From NCBI GenBank assembly GCA_946612625.1, contig CAMOEW010000003.1, forward strand, positions 1-64,000: 64,000 bases of DNA, given 5' to 3'. Position 1 is the stretch's first letter. Each line of letters begins with the position of its first letter. The stretch is from an uncultured Prevotella sp. (GTDB lineage: Bacteria; Bacteroidota; Bacteroidia; Bacteroidales; Bacteroidaceae). Positions 20,190 to 30,244 of this stretch are shown piece after piece. Below the pieces are notes generated by a model, which was not told where the DNA came from, ran no database searches, and saw only the letters and a list, made by a program, of their open reading frames with translations. The translations under genes were made by a program, and so were the position numbers.

Positions 20190-21092
20190 TTATTTATTGC
20201 TCTTTCTTCCAAAGACAGAGAAATGCACATAGCGTTTCGGATTAGCCTTTAGGTCGGTTACGAGCGAATCGGCATGTGCCATAGTACTTGTAAGATTGTC
20301 GTAAAGTGTCCTGTCATGCATCAGCAGTCCTAAGGTGCCCTCCGTGCCATTAAGTGCCTTTGTCGCCTGTTCCACGTTGGCAAGCGTTGCATTCACTTTT
20401 GCCATCGTATATGCCACGTCGATGTTGCTGAGTTTCTTTGTCACCGCTTGAGTATTCGACAAAGTGGAATCGGCTTTTGCCATCATTTCCGGAAAGCGTG
20501 AGTTAAGCACTTGCATTGTCGAGTTGAGCTGTGCTGTGGTCTGCGTCAGGTTGCTGGTGATCGTCTCTACGTTATTCAGCGAGTTCTGCAGTGCCGCACT
20601 GTGCAGAAGCATATTGATTGCGCTCATGATAGAGTCGAGCTTCGGCATTATCTGCTGTACCTGTGGTATGATGTTCCCTGCCTCGCCCAGCACTCCTGTC
20701 GCCAGACCTCCTTTGATAGTATCACCTGCGCTGAGGTTGGCTATCGGGTTGGCTCCGAGAATCAGGTTCAGTTTGACATTGCCGAGCAAGTCGCTTTCAA
20801 TTTCCGCACGTGAGCCCTTCGGTACATTCATTTCAGGTGCAAGTCCCACAACGGCAACAATCGTCGAGGCATCTTTGTAGTTGTAGAGAATGTCGTTGAC
20901 CGTACCTACACGGAAGCCGTTGGCATATATTGGGCTCGACTTCGACAGTCCGCTAACATCGCTGAATGTGACGTAAAACGTTTTTTCATTGCTCATCAGT
21001 GAATGGCCTTTCAGAAACTGTAGTCCGAAAAACAGCACTACAATACCGGCTATACCGGCAAGTGCTATCTGTACCTCTTTGTTGAACTTCAT
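20190..21092 (-). CDS. MlaD/MCE-family protein
   Basis: Single TM then MCE core (VTFSDVSGLSKSSPIYANGFRVGTVNDI); start moved to MKFNKEVQIALAG. Confidence 0.85.
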   Translation of the reverse strand: MKFNKEVQIALAGIAGIVVLFFGLQFLKGHSLMSNEKTFYVTFSDVSGLSKSSPIYANGFRVGTVNDILYNYKDASTIVAVVGLAPEMNVPKGSRAEIESDLLGNVKLNLILGANPIANLSAGDTIKGGLATGVLGEAGNIIPQVQQIMPKLDSIMSAINMLLHSAALQNSLNNVETITSNLTQTTAQLNSTMQVLNSRFPEMMAKADSTLSNTQAVTKKLSNIDVAYTMAKVNATLANVEQATKALNGTEGTLGLLMHDRTLYDNLTSTMAHADSLVTDLKANPKRYVHFSVFGRKSNK

Positions 21093-21096
21093 ATCG

Positions 21097-22308
21097 CTAA
21101 TTATTGTTTGTATCTTTTCTATTTGCCTTGAACTCACGTATTGCTTCGTTGATGTCCATTCTCACCCCGTTTTTGAAAGCGACGATGAATGCCTGAGGGA
21201 ATTTAACCATGAGTTTTTTCCTCTGTCGGTATATCTCATTATAGTCGGCCGAAGCTCCGATGGTATATTTATATATACCTCCCTCCACATAGCTGTCAAC
21301 ATTACTTTCGCCCTTAAACTGCTTGTCGCCGGCACTTAGCTTGCGACCGCTCGTAACAATCTGAACCTTAAAAACCGGAGCAATTGTTGGCACCTCGCTG
21401 TTCGTCTCTGCCGGCACTTCGGCTTTCTGTGTGCCGGCCGGTGTAGCTGTATCACTATGGGTCGGCATTTCCTCCTCTGAGCTTTTTTCTTCTGCTATCG
21501 GTTCGTTCGTTTCCTTTCCGGGTTCATAAGGCACATTGATGCCACCATGATACTTTCGCTTGTAGTCAAGAAAAGCGCGGTATATTCCGCGTCCCATGGC
21601 GTCAATGCCTGTATTGCTGTTCAGGAAACGCTCTTCGTCGGGTGTTGTGATGAATCCCAATTCGATGAGACAGCTCGGCATCGAGGTTTCCCGAAGCACG
21701 AGGAATCCTGCCTGCTTCACGCCCTTGTCCTGACGGTTTGCAAGGGCACAGGTTCGTTGTTGTACAAAACGGGCAAGGTCAACGCTCTTAGCCATGTTCT
21801 TATCCTGCATGAACTCAAACATGATATAGCTCTCGCTTGAACGTGGGTCGAAGCCCTCATAGCGCTGCCGATAGTCTTTCTCTACGAGTATCACCGAATT
21901 CTCGCGCTTTGCCACGTCAAGATTGTCGGCCGCACGGTGCATACCGAGCGTGTATGTCTCCATACCACGCGAAATTCTGCCTTTGGGCAGAGCGTTAGTA
22001 TGTATGCTGACAAACAAGTCTGCATGGTTCTTGTTGGCAATATCGGCACGAACGTGAAGGGGTACGAAAACATCGGTCTTGCGCGTATATACCACTTTCA
22101 CATCCTTGCAGTCGCGCTCCACATAGCGCCCGAAGGCAAGAGCAACGTTTAGGTTGATGTTTTTCTCGTATGAGAACGACCCTTTTGCTCCTGCATCATG
22201 CCCACCGTGACCCGCATCAATGACGAGGACAAACTGCTTTGCGGCAGCCGCATCAACCGCTATATAGAAACACAGCAATATGAAGAGAAAAACAATCTTC
22301 TTTCCCAT
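21097..22308 (-). CDS. N-acetylmuramoyl-L-alanine amidase (Amidase_3)
   Basis: VLVIDAGHGGHDAGAKG, SIHTNALP, LIELGFITTPDEE motifs; start MGKKIVFLFILL gives a signal peptide. Confidence 0.92.
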   Translation of the reverse strand: MGKKIVFLFILLCFYIAVDAAAAKQFVLVIDAGHGGHDAGAKGSFSYEKNINLNVALAFGRYVERDCKDVKVVYTRKTDVFVPLHVRADIANKNHADLFVSIHTNALPKGRISRGMETYTLGMHRAADNLDVAKRENSVILVEKDYRQRYEGFDPRSSESYIMFEFMQDKNMAKSVDLARFVQQRTCALANRQDKGVKQAGFLVLRETSMPSCLIELGFITTPDEERFLNSNTGIDAMGRGIYRAFLDYKRKYHGGINVPYEPGKETNEPIAEEKSSEEEMPTHSDTATPAGTQKAEVPAETNSEVPTIAPVFKVQIVTSGRKLSAGDKQFKGESNVDSYVEGGIYKYTIGASADYNEIYRQRKKLMVKFPQAFIVAFKNGVRMDINEAIREFKANRKDTNNN

Positions 22309-22375
22309 AGACATTCCACACTTAGCTTGCAAAGGTAGTGATTTTCCGTGAAACAGCGACATTATTGCCGTGCTT

Positions 22376-22741
22376 TTATTGATTTTTCACAGTAATCTCA
22401 ACTCCAGCACCGTCGCAGTCGGCTCCCATAGGGGGATTTACCTTCATCAGCCTCAGCCACAGCGACATGATTTCAGGAAATCTGCGCAAGAGAGATTCTA
22501 CAATCCTTCCTGCCACATTCTCCAACAGATTCGATGGAACGGCCATCTCCCGCCTTACCACATCATATACATCTGCATAACTGAGAGTGTCGGCAATATC
22601 GTCGCTCTGCATAGCGCGGCTGAAGTCGTAGCCAATTTTCAGGGAAACGACGAAATCGCCTCCTACCACTCGCTCCTGCCCCATCACACCGTGACAGGCA
22701 TGAATCCTCACATTATCTAATATAATATAACTCTTGCCCAC
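22376..22741 (-). CDS. folB: Dihydroneopterin aldolase
   Basis: IILDNVRIHACHGVMGQERVVGGDFVV, LLENVAGRIVE motifs. Confidence 0.9.
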   Translation of the reverse strand: MGKSYIILDNVRIHACHGVMGQERVVGGDFVVSLKIGYDFSRAMQSDDIADTLSYADVYDVVRREMAVPSNLLENVAGRIVESLLRRFPEIMSLWLRLMKVNPPMGADCDGAGVEITVKNQ

Positions 22742-22788
22742 GTTTGTCCATTAGAGATTTGCGTCAGCTTCGTGCTCGCGCAAAGCAC

Positions 22789-25398
22789 TTACCCACAGCG
22801 GCTGGCGCCACAGTTCTTGCAAATAAGACATCCCTCCTGATATACAAGAGTCTCCTGTCCGCAGTTCGGGCAACGCTGTCCTGCTGCAACAGTACCGTCA
22901 ATCACATATTTCTTCAGCGCACGTTCCACACCGTTCTTCCACGTGTTGATGCTTTCGCTTTTCAGCTGCAGCGATCCCACGAGTTTTATCACGTGATCGA
23001 TAGGCATACGGTAGCGCAGCACACCGGAAATCAGCTTGGCATAGTTCCAGTATTCGGGGTTGAACTTCTCCGACAGTCCCTCCACGGTGGTCTTGTAGCC
23101 GCGTTTGTTCTCAAACTGGAAATCGTAGCGGTGGGTGCCGTCGTCGTTGGTGTTCTTGATAATCTTGCCTTTGGTGACAGTCTTGGGCAACACTATTCCT
23201 TCCTCGTCGTCCTGCAAACCAGTGAATATCTCGTATGGATAGCCGTTAAGCAGCCCTACGAACGCCACCCATTTTTCCTTATTGTTTTGGAAGCGCACCA
23301 CGTCGCACTCCAATTCCTTCGGACGCACCTCGGTCACTTGCGGATGGCAATGACAGTCTGTAGTTTTCTTGCTGTCGTCACCGGGCTGTATATCCACTTC
23401 ATGCAGTTTACCGTCGGCGGACTTAGTCTCTTCTTTCTTTTCCTTTTTGACGGCAATCATGACACCTGCCCGCGAGCCGTCACGATAGATAGTGCAGCCC
23501 TTGCATCCCGAGCGCCATGCTTCAACATACAGGCGATTGACAAGGTCTTCGTCAACATCATTTGGAAGATTGACTGTGACACTGATTGAATGGTCAACCC
23601 ACTTCTGGATTGCACCTTGCATTCTCACTTTCATAAGCCAGTCAACATCATTAGCAGTAGCCTTGTAATAAGGCGACTTTTCCACTATCGCGTCAATCTC
23701 CTCCTGAGTATAGTGCTTGGTAGTATCCAACCCGTTAACCTTCATCCATTCCATGAATTTCGGATGATATACGACGTATTCCTCGAAAGAGTCGCCCACC
23801 TCATCTACGAAATCCACATGCACTTCCTCGTCGTTTGGGTTCACCTTGCGACGGCGTTTATACACGGGCATGAAAACGGGTTCTATTCCGCTCGTTGTCT
23901 GAGTCAAGAGCGAAGTTGTTCCCGTGGGGGCAATGGTAAGGCAGGCAATGTTGCGACGTCCGTAGCTGACCATGTCTTCATACAGTTTAGCATCATGCTG
24001 ACGGAGGCGGTTGATAAATGGATTCTTCTCCTCGCGACTGGCATCATATATCTCGAAGGCGCCACGCTCACGGGCCATCTCAACGCTCGAACGGTAGGCT
24101 GAGAGCGCAAGCGTCTTATGTACCTCGACACTGAAATCAGTGGCAAACTGTGTGCCATAGCACAGCCCCATGGCAGCTATCATGTCGCCTTCGGCGGTGA
24201 TGCCCACTCCCGTGCGGCGGCCTTTCGAACTCTTGGCCTTGATTTTCTCCCACAGGTGATATTCGGCTCCTTTCACCTCCATCGATTGTGGGTCGCTCTC
24301 CACTTTTGCCATAATCTGGTCTATCTTCTCCAGTTCCAGATCGACGATGTCGTCCATGATACGCTGTGCCGCAGCCACATGCTTGCGGAACAAATCGTAG
24401 TCGAAATAGGCATCCTTTGTGAATGGATTTACCACATAGGAGTACAGATTGATGCTCAGCAGACGGCAGGAATCGTAGGGACAGAGAGGTATCTCACCAC
24501 ACGGATTGGTGCTCACCGTGCGGAATCCCAAGTCGGCATAGCAGTCGGGAATGCTCTCGCGCAGGATAGTGTCCCAGAACAGCACGCCGGGTTCTGCACT
24601 CTTCCATGCATTGTGTACAATCTTCTCCCAAAGAATCCTTGCATGGATTTCCTTTCTCACCATCGGTTCGCCGTCGCCGTCGATGGGGAACTGCTGCATG
24701 TATGTTTTGTCGTCGATAGCGGCACGCATGAACTCATCGTCGATTTTCACACTCACGTTGGCTCCGGTCACCTTTCCTTCGGTCATTTTGGCATCTATAA
24801 ACGCTTCTGAGTCGGGGTGCTTGATGCTGACAGAAAGCATCAGGGCACCACGGCGCCCATCCTGTGCCACTTCGCGCGTACTGTTACTATATCGCTCCAT
24901 AAACGGCACGAGGCCGGTCGATGTAAGTGCGGAATTCGCCACTGGAGTACCTTTCGGGCGGATATGGCTAAGGTCGTGTCCCACTCCGCCACGACGTTTC
25001 ATCAACTGAACCTGCTCCTCGTCGATGCGCATAATAGCACCATACGAGTCGGCGTCGCCGTCAAGACCAATGACAAAACAGTTACTCAGCGAGGCTACCT
25101 GATGGTTGTTGCCGATGCCTGTCATAGGACTGCCTGCGGGAATGATATACTTGAAATGATCGAGCAACGAGAAAATCTCATCTGCGCTCATCGGGTTTGG
25201 ATATTTCTGCTCGATACGTGCAATCTCTGCGGCAATGCGATGGTGCATTTCTTCCGGCGTCTTCTCGTATATATTGCCGAAACTGTCCTTCATTGCATAC
25301 TTGTTTACCCACACTCTCGCAGCGAGTTCATCGCCACCGAAATATTCCAACGAGGCTGCAAATGCCTCATCATAGCTGTATGTCTTATTATGTCCCAT
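22789..25398 (-). CDS. nrdJ: Adenosylcobalamin-dependent ribonucleoside-diphosphate reductase
   Basis: RRGGVGHDLSHIRPKG, NPCGEIPLCPYDSCRLLSINL, C-terminal CPNCGQETLVYQEGCLICKNCG zinc-ribbon-like tail. Confidence 0.93.
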   Translation of the reverse strand: MGHNKTYSYDEAFAASLEYFGGDELAARVWVNKYAMKDSFGNIYEKTPEEMHHRIAAEIARIEQKYPNPMSADEIFSLLDHFKYIIPAGSPMTGIGNNHQVASLSNCFVIGLDGDADSYGAIMRIDEEQVQLMKRRGGVGHDLSHIRPKGTPVANSALTSTGLVPFMERYSNSTREVAQDGRRGALMLSVSIKHPDSEAFIDAKMTEGKVTGANVSVKIDDEFMRAAIDDKTYMQQFPIDGDGEPMVRKEIHARILWEKIVHNAWKSAEPGVLFWDTILRESIPDCYADLGFRTVSTNPCGEIPLCPYDSCRLLSINLYSYVVNPFTKDAYFDYDLFRKHVAAAQRIMDDIVDLELEKIDQIMAKVESDPQSMEVKGAEYHLWEKIKAKSSKGRRTGVGITAEGDMIAAMGLCYGTQFATDFSVEVHKTLALSAYRSSVEMARERGAFEIYDASREEKNPFINRLRQHDAKLYEDMVSYGRRNIACLTIAPTGTTSLLTQTTSGIEPVFMPVYKRRRKVNPNDEEVHVDFVDEVGDSFEEYVVYHPKFMEWMKVNGLDTTKHYTQEEIDAIVEKSPYYKATANDVDWLMKVRMQGAIQKWVDHSISVTVNLPNDVDEDLVNRLYVEAWRSGCKGCTIYRDGSRAGVMIAVKKEKKEETKSADGKLHEVDIQPGDDSKKTTDCHCHPQVTEVRPKELECDVVRFQNNKEKWVAFVGLLNGYPYEIFTGLQDDEEGIVLPKTVTKGKIIKNTNDDGTHRYDFQFENKRGYKTTVEGLSEKFNPEYWNYAKLISGVLRYRMPIDHVIKLVGSLQLKSESINTWKNGVERALKKYVIDGTVAAGQRCPNCGQETLVYQEGCLICKNCGASRCG

Positions 25399-25489
25399 TG
25401 GTTGTTAGATAGAAATCTGCTGCAAAGTTACGACTTTTCCGGGAAATGGCAAAAGAAAACCGGGATTATTCTCTACAGTCTTGATTATA

Positions 25490-25597
25490 TAATCTCTTAG
25501 TACTAACGGATTATTTTGCAAATAAAAAAAATAATCCCTTGGCCTTAAGGGATTATTTTGTTCGGAACTTTTATAATCCCTTAATACTAAGGGATTA
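25490..25597. repeat. Three 24-bp palindromes at exact 42-bp period
   Basis: 25490-25513 TAATCTCTTAGTACTAACGGATTA; 25532-25555 TAATCCCTTGGCCTTAAGGGATTA; 25574-25597 TAATCCCTTAATACTAAGGGATTA; 18-bp spacers; possible half-site GGGATTA near 25462. Confidence 0.95.
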
Positions 25598-25690
25598 TAT
25601 TTTATCAGCATAAGACCAAAAAAATTCTCAGAAGAATGCATTATTCGAAAAAATGTGGTATATTTGCAAACTAAAAGCTATATAACGGAA

Positions 25691-26428
25691 ATGAAAAACT
25701 TAGATACGCGGCGTACAATCCGCAAATATTCAGACAGAGAAGTGAGCAGCGAACTGCTAAACCGTCTTATGCACGAGGCATCGCGAACGCAGACAATGGG
25801 CAACCTGCAACTGTACAGCGTCGTCGTCACGCGCTCGGCAGAAATGAAAGAGCGTCTGGCACCAGCCCATTTCAACCAGCCAATGATAAAAGAGGCCCCC
25901 GTGGTGCTCACAATATGTGCCGACTTCAACCGCACAAGTACATGGGCACGTTGCCGCAAGGCAGAACCTGGCTACAACAACTTTCTATCTTTCGTCAATG
26001 CATCCATCGACGCCCTGCTCTACACGCAGACGCTCTGCAATCTCTTCGACGAAGAAGGGCTTGGCTACTGCTACCTCGGCACCACCGTTTATATGCCACA
26101 GATGATTATCGAAACACTGCAGCTGCCGAAACTGGTGATGCCCGTAGCAACGCTCACCGTAGGATGGCCCGACGAAGAACCTGCACAGAGCGACCGACTG
26201 CCGTTGCAGTCGTTCGTGCACGAGGAGACCTATCGAGACTATACAGCCCAAGACATCGACACATACTATAAATATAAGGAAAGTATTGAAGAGAACCGCC
26301 GGTTCTGCGAAATAAACAACAAGGAGACACTGGCGCAGATTTTCACCGACATACGCTATACCAAGAAAGACAACGAAGCAATGTCGGAATCACTCATGGA
26401 GGTCCTGCGGAAACAGGCATTTATATAG
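25691..26428 (+). CDS. Nitroreductase family protein
   Basis: MKNLDTRRTIRKYSDREVSSELLNRLMHEASRTQTMGNLQLYSVVV N-terminal signature. Confidence 0.85.
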   Translation: MKNLDTRRTIRKYSDREVSSELLNRLMHEASRTQTMGNLQLYSVVVTRSAEMKERLAPAHFNQPMIKEAPVVLTICADFNRTSTWARCRKAEPGYNNFLSFVNASIDALLYTQTLCNLFDEEGLGYCYLGTTVYMPQMIIETLQLPKLVMPVATLTVGWPDEEPAQSDRLPLQSFVHEETYRDYTAQDIDTYYKYKESIEENRRFCEINNKETLAQIFTDIRYTKKDNEAMSESLMEVLRKQAFI

Positions 26429-26447
26429 AACGGAATTCAAGGACACA

Positions 26448-27068
26448 ATGTATATTGTAGTAGCAGGAAACATCGGAAGCGGCAAAACCACACTCACCCG
26501 ACTGTTGGCGAAGCACTATGGCTGGGAACCTCGGATAGAACCCGTGGAATTCAACCCCTATATGGACGATTATTACCGTGATATACAGCGGTGGTCGTTC
26601 AACATGGAAGTGTTCTTCCTGAAGGAGCGGTTCCACGACCTGCTTGAGATAGAGCGGTCGGAGAAGACCATCATCCAAGACCGTTCAATCTACGAGGGAG
26701 TCTATGTATTTGCGGCCACCAACAAAGCCATGGGAAACATGAGCGACCGCGACTACGACACATACATGGAGTTGTTCGGCAGCATGATGATGATAGCACG
26801 ACAACCCGACCTCATTATCTATCTGAGAGCATCGGTGGCTCATCTGGTAGAGAACATACAAAAGCGCGGGCGCGACTATGAGCAGACGATACAGCTCGAC
26901 TATCTAAAGCAGCTAAACAACCGATACGAGGACTTTATCTTCAACCAATATAATGGGCGGCGGCTCGTTGTAGAGAAAGACGGCATCGACTTTGCCAACA
27001 ACCGTCACGACCTGGCAACGATTATCGACCACATAGACGCGGAACTCTTCGGTCTATTCTCAAACTAA
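26448..27068 (+). CDS. Deoxynucleoside kinase
   Basis: MYIVVAGNIGSGKTTLTRLLAKHYGW P-loop, IIQDRSIYEG, lid-like KRGRDYEQ. Confidence 0.9.
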   Translation: MYIVVAGNIGSGKTTLTRLLAKHYGWEPRIEPVEFNPYMDDYYRDIQRWSFNMEVFFLKERFHDLLEIERSEKTIIQDRSIYEGVYVFAATNKAMGNMSDRDYDTYMELFGSMMMIARQPDLIIYLRASVAHLVENIQKRGRDYEQTIQLDYLKQLNNRYEDFIFNQYNGRRLVVEKDGIDFANNRHDLATIIDHIDAELFGLFSN

Positions 27069-27075
27069 ATATAAT

Positions 27076-27696
27076 ATGCACATAGCAATTGCAGGAAACA
27101 TCGGAAGCGGCAAGACCACACTGACACAGATGCTTGCCAAGCGATACGGCTGGACACCAAGGTTCGAGCCTGTTGACAACAACCCATATTTAGAGGACTT
27201 CTATGCCGACATGAAACGCTGGTCGTTCAATCTTCAGGTGTATTTCCTCAACAAACGCTTCAAGGAGGTTGTGGAAATCTCTCAGTCGAAAGACACCATC
27301 ATCCAGGACCGCACCATCTTCGAGGATGCACGCATATTCGCTCCCAACCTGCACGACAGCGGCATGATGAGCGAACGCGACTTCCAGAACTACAGCGACC
27401 TGTTCGACCTGATGATGTCGCTGGTAAAACTGCCCGACCTCATGATATATATCCGCACCACCATCCCGAATATCGTGGCTCAGATAGAGAAGCGCGGGCG
27501 CGAATACGAGCAGTCGATACGCATCGACTATCTTGCAGGCCTGCAGCAACGCTATGAGGAATGGATAGACACATACAAGGGGCACCTGATTATCATCGAC
27601 GGCGACAAAGTGAAATTCGGCAACAATCCCGACGATTTCAAGATTGTCACCGACCTCATCGATGCAAAACTCTACGGTCTATTCCCGTTAGACTAA
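27076..27696 (+). CDS. Deoxynucleoside kinase (tandem paralog)
   Basis: MHIAIAGNIGSGKTTLTQMLAKRYGW, IIQDRTIFEDA, KRGREYEQ. Confidence 0.9.
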   Translation: MHIAIAGNIGSGKTTLTQMLAKRYGWTPRFEPVDNNPYLEDFYADMKRWSFNLQVYFLNKRFKEVVEISQSKDTIIQDRTIFEDARIFAPNLHDSGMMSERDFQNYSDLFDLMMSLVKLPDLMIYIRTTIPNIVAQIEKRGREYEQSIRIDYLAGLQQRYEEWIDTYKGHLIIIDGDKVKFGNNPDDFKIVTDLIDAKLYGLFPLD

Positions 27697-27741
27697 ACAA
27701 AAATAAAAGCTCCTTGTTCAGGAGCCTTTATTTTTGTTTAC
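27694..27741. terminator. Bidirectional intrinsic terminator between convergent genes
   Basis: AAACAAAAATAAAAGCTCC-TTGTTCA-GGAGCCTTTATTTTTGTTTA. Confidence 0.85.
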
Positions 27742-27749
27742 TATTCATA

Positions 27750-29204
27750 TTACTCTGGAATAATCGGAGAATACTTCGGTACGAGAGCCTTCATGATGCA
27801 CCAGCCGATGAGGTATGCAACGGCACAGATACAGAATACAACCATATAGGCAGCAGGCTTGCCGTCGAATCCGAAGAAAGAGAACGCCTCACCCTGGGCT
27901 GATGCCCAGTCGAAGAACACACCCGAACCCATGTTGATAGCCATTGAACCGAATCCACCTGCCATTGTTCCGAGACCGACAATGGTTCCGATAGTTGACT
28001 TCGGGAACATGTCACCAATAGTAGAGAAGAGGTTAGCCGACCAAGCCTGATGCCCGGCACCGAGCAGGCCGATGAGAATTGCCGGCCACCATGCGCTGTA
28101 AGCACCTAAAGGCTGCGCAAACAGACCGAGTACAGGGAAGCAGGCGAAGATGAGCATGGCGCGCATACGCCCGAGATACGGGTTCATACCCTTGTTCTCA
28201 ACGAAATACTTCGGCAGATAGCCGCCTCCGATAGAGAGCACCGTTACGATGAAATATAGAGTGAAGATGAGCAGAATACCCATCGTGGAGTCGGATGTAT
28301 AGCCGTACTGGTCAGAGAAGTATGCCGGTGCCCAGAAGAGGAAGAACCACCATACACCGTCGGTCATGAACTTGCCGACAAGGAACGACCAAGTCTGCTT
28401 GTAGGCAAAGCACTTGAAGAACGGTATTGCCTTCTCATCCTTTGCTGCATCACGATTCTGAACCTCTGCCAGGTCGTTGTCCTGCTCAATGTAGTTGAGC
28501 TCAGCCTGATTTACGAACTTGTTCTTGCGAGGCTTCTCGTAGAGCCAAATCCAAAGACCCATCCATACATAGCCGAGGACACCGATGATGATGAATGCCA
28601 TCTCCCAGCCCCATGCACGTGCAAGCAAAGGTATGGTGGCGGGAGCTGCGAGCGCACCCACAGAAGCTCCGCTGTTGAATATTGACGTAGAGAACGCACG
28701 GTCTTTCTTCGGGAAGTACTCCGCCGTTGCCTTGATGGCGGCAGGGAAGTTGCCGGCCTCGCCGACGGCGAGGATAAGACGGCAAGAGAGGAAGAGCCAT
28801 ACGGAGATGGTGGCGATAGCAACGGCAGCGTCAGAACCTGCCTGCACAAGACGGAGAGCCTCGATAGATTCGTAACCCTCGATGGTCATGGCAGCCCATC
28901 CGCAACCGGCATGGAGAACGGCACCCGTTGACCATACGAAGATTGCAATGAGGTAGCCTTTCTTCGTTCCCATCCAGTCAATGAATTTACCTGCAAAGAG
29001 GTTTGCAATAGCATAGAAGAGAGAGAACATACCGGTAATGGTACCATAGTCAGCATCAGTCCAGTGGAATTCAGGAGCGATGAAGTCTTTCCATGTCAGG
29101 GAGAGTACCTGACGGTCCATGTAGTTGACTGTTGTTGCAAGGAACAACAGTGCGCAAATCACCCAACGGAAGTTGGACATCTTGGTTGTTTGAACTAGTG
29201 TCAT
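27750..29204 (-). CDS. MFS transporter, hexuronate transporter (ExuT-like)
   Basis: RWVICALLFLATTVNYMDRQVLSL and GEAGNFPAAIKATAEYFPKKDRAFSTSIFNSG are characteristic. Confidence 0.88.
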   Translation of the reverse strand: MTLVQTTKMSNFRWVICALLFLATTVNYMDRQVLSLTWKDFIAPEFHWTDADYGTITGMFSLFYAIANLFAGKFIDWMGTKKGYLIAIFVWSTGAVLHAGCGWAAMTIEGYESIEALRLVQAGSDAAVAIATISVWLFLSCRLILAVGEAGNFPAAIKATAEYFPKKDRAFSTSIFNSGASVGALAAPATIPLLARAWGWEMAFIIIGVLGYVWMGLWIWLYEKPRKNKFVNQAELNYIEQDNDLAEVQNRDAAKDEKAIPFFKCFAYKQTWSFLVGKFMTDGVWWFFLFWAPAYFSDQYGYTSDSTMGILLIFTLYFIVTVLSIGGGYLPKYFVENKGMNPYLGRMRAMLIFACFPVLGLFAQPLGAYSAWWPAILIGLLGAGHQAWSANLFSTIGDMFPKSTIGTIVGLGTMAGGFGSMAINMGSGVFFDWASAQGEAFSFFGFDGKPAAYMVVFCICAVAYLIGWCIMKALVPKYSPIIPE

Positions 29205-29206
29205 AG

Positions 29207-30184
29207 TTATTTAATATCTGATACTTTGATTACGTCCTTATCATTATAGTCAAGGTTCTCGCCTGCCATGCCCCAGATGAAGGTGTAGTAATAGGTGGCA
29301 GAGGCAGCATGTATGCTCCACTCCGGCGACATGATGGCCTGCTCGTTGTGCAACCATACCACGCGGCTCTCCTGCGGCTCACCCATGATGTGCGAGATGG
29401 TCTGTCCGTCGGGCAGATTGAAATAATAGTAGGCCTCGATGCGGCGGCCGTGAGTGTGGGGCGGCATGGTGTTCCACACGCTTCCCTCCTGGAGCTGGGT
29501 GAGCCCCATCTGCAGCTGACACGGACCCTCCTCGAGCGCTGTGTTGACGATGAGCTGGTAGATAGTGCGCTGGTTGGATTCTGCGAGTGTGCCAAGTGGC
29601 TTCTCTTTCGTTCCTATAATCGTTGCCTTCAGCGAGCCCTTACGTCCGTCGAGGGTTATCCACTGCGTCTTGAAGTGTTTGTGGGCTGTGGCTGAGTTCA
29701 GGTAGAACTTGGCAGGTTTCGAAGCATCGAGCGACTTGAACGTCACGTTCTGGTTCGACTCTATCTGGTTGCCTTTCTTGTCCTTGCCGAGATTGCCACG
29801 GCCTACGTAAAGAGCTTCTTTCGGACCGAGCTTATATTCCTGTCCATCTACGGTAACGATTCCCTCTCCTTGTCCGCAGTTGATGATTCCAAGCTCGCGG
29901 TTGTGAAGAAAATAGGGAGCACGCAGTTCGGGAAAAGCCTCAAGCTTGAGTTCCTTGCTGACAGGCATGGCTCCGCCATAGATAAAACGGTCGTACATAC
30001 TATAGGTGAGGTTAATTTCATCGGGAGACATAACTTTCTCCATCACGAAACGCTCACGCAGAGTCTTGGTGTCGTAGTGCTTTACATCCTCAGGATGACA
30101 AGCCGTCTGGAAACTGACATTCTGCTGAGCATTGCTAACCATTGCCAGCATTGCCAGCATTGCTGATACAAAAATTTTCTTCAT
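29207..30184 (-). CDS. kduI: 5-keto-4-deoxyuronate isomerase (KduI) with N-terminal signal peptide
   Basis: [63 protein letters not shown]; preceded by [21 protein letters not shown]. Confidence 0.92.
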   Translation of the reverse strand: MKKIFVSAMLAMLAMVSNAQQNVSFQTACHPEDVKHYDTKTLRERFVMEKVMSPDEINLTYSMYDRFIYGGAMPVSKELKLEAFPELRAPYFLHNRELGIINCGQGEGIVTVDGQEYKLGPKEALYVGRGNLGKDKKGNQIESNQNVTFKSLDASKPAKFYLNSATAHKHFKTQWITLDGRKGSLKATIIGTKEKPLGTLAESNQRTIYQLIVNTALEEGPCQLQMGLTQLQEGSVWNTMPPHTHGRRIEAYYYFNLPDGQTISHIMGEPQESRVVWLHNEQAIMSPEWSIHAASATYYYTFIWGMAGENLDYNDKDVIKVSDIK

Positions 30185-30244
30185 ATATTGTATATTAAAA
30201 TTGATTATTTTGACCATAACTTAACATAAAACAGTGAACACGAT

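Noticed and set aside
25399-25489. Cobalamin riboswitch upstream of nrdJ
   Set aside because: The interval is too short and no B12-box-like sequence was seen.
25490-25597. CRISPR array
   Set aside because: Only three units, repeats are themselves full palindromes, spacers are 18 bp and low-complexity, and there are no cas genes nearby.
25405-25641. 78-aa minus-strand ORF with repeated NNPLVLRDY peptide
   Set aside because: The peptide repeat follows directly from the 42-bp-period palindromes being in frame; no signal of coding selection. Genome-wide codon-level comparison would be needed to revive it.
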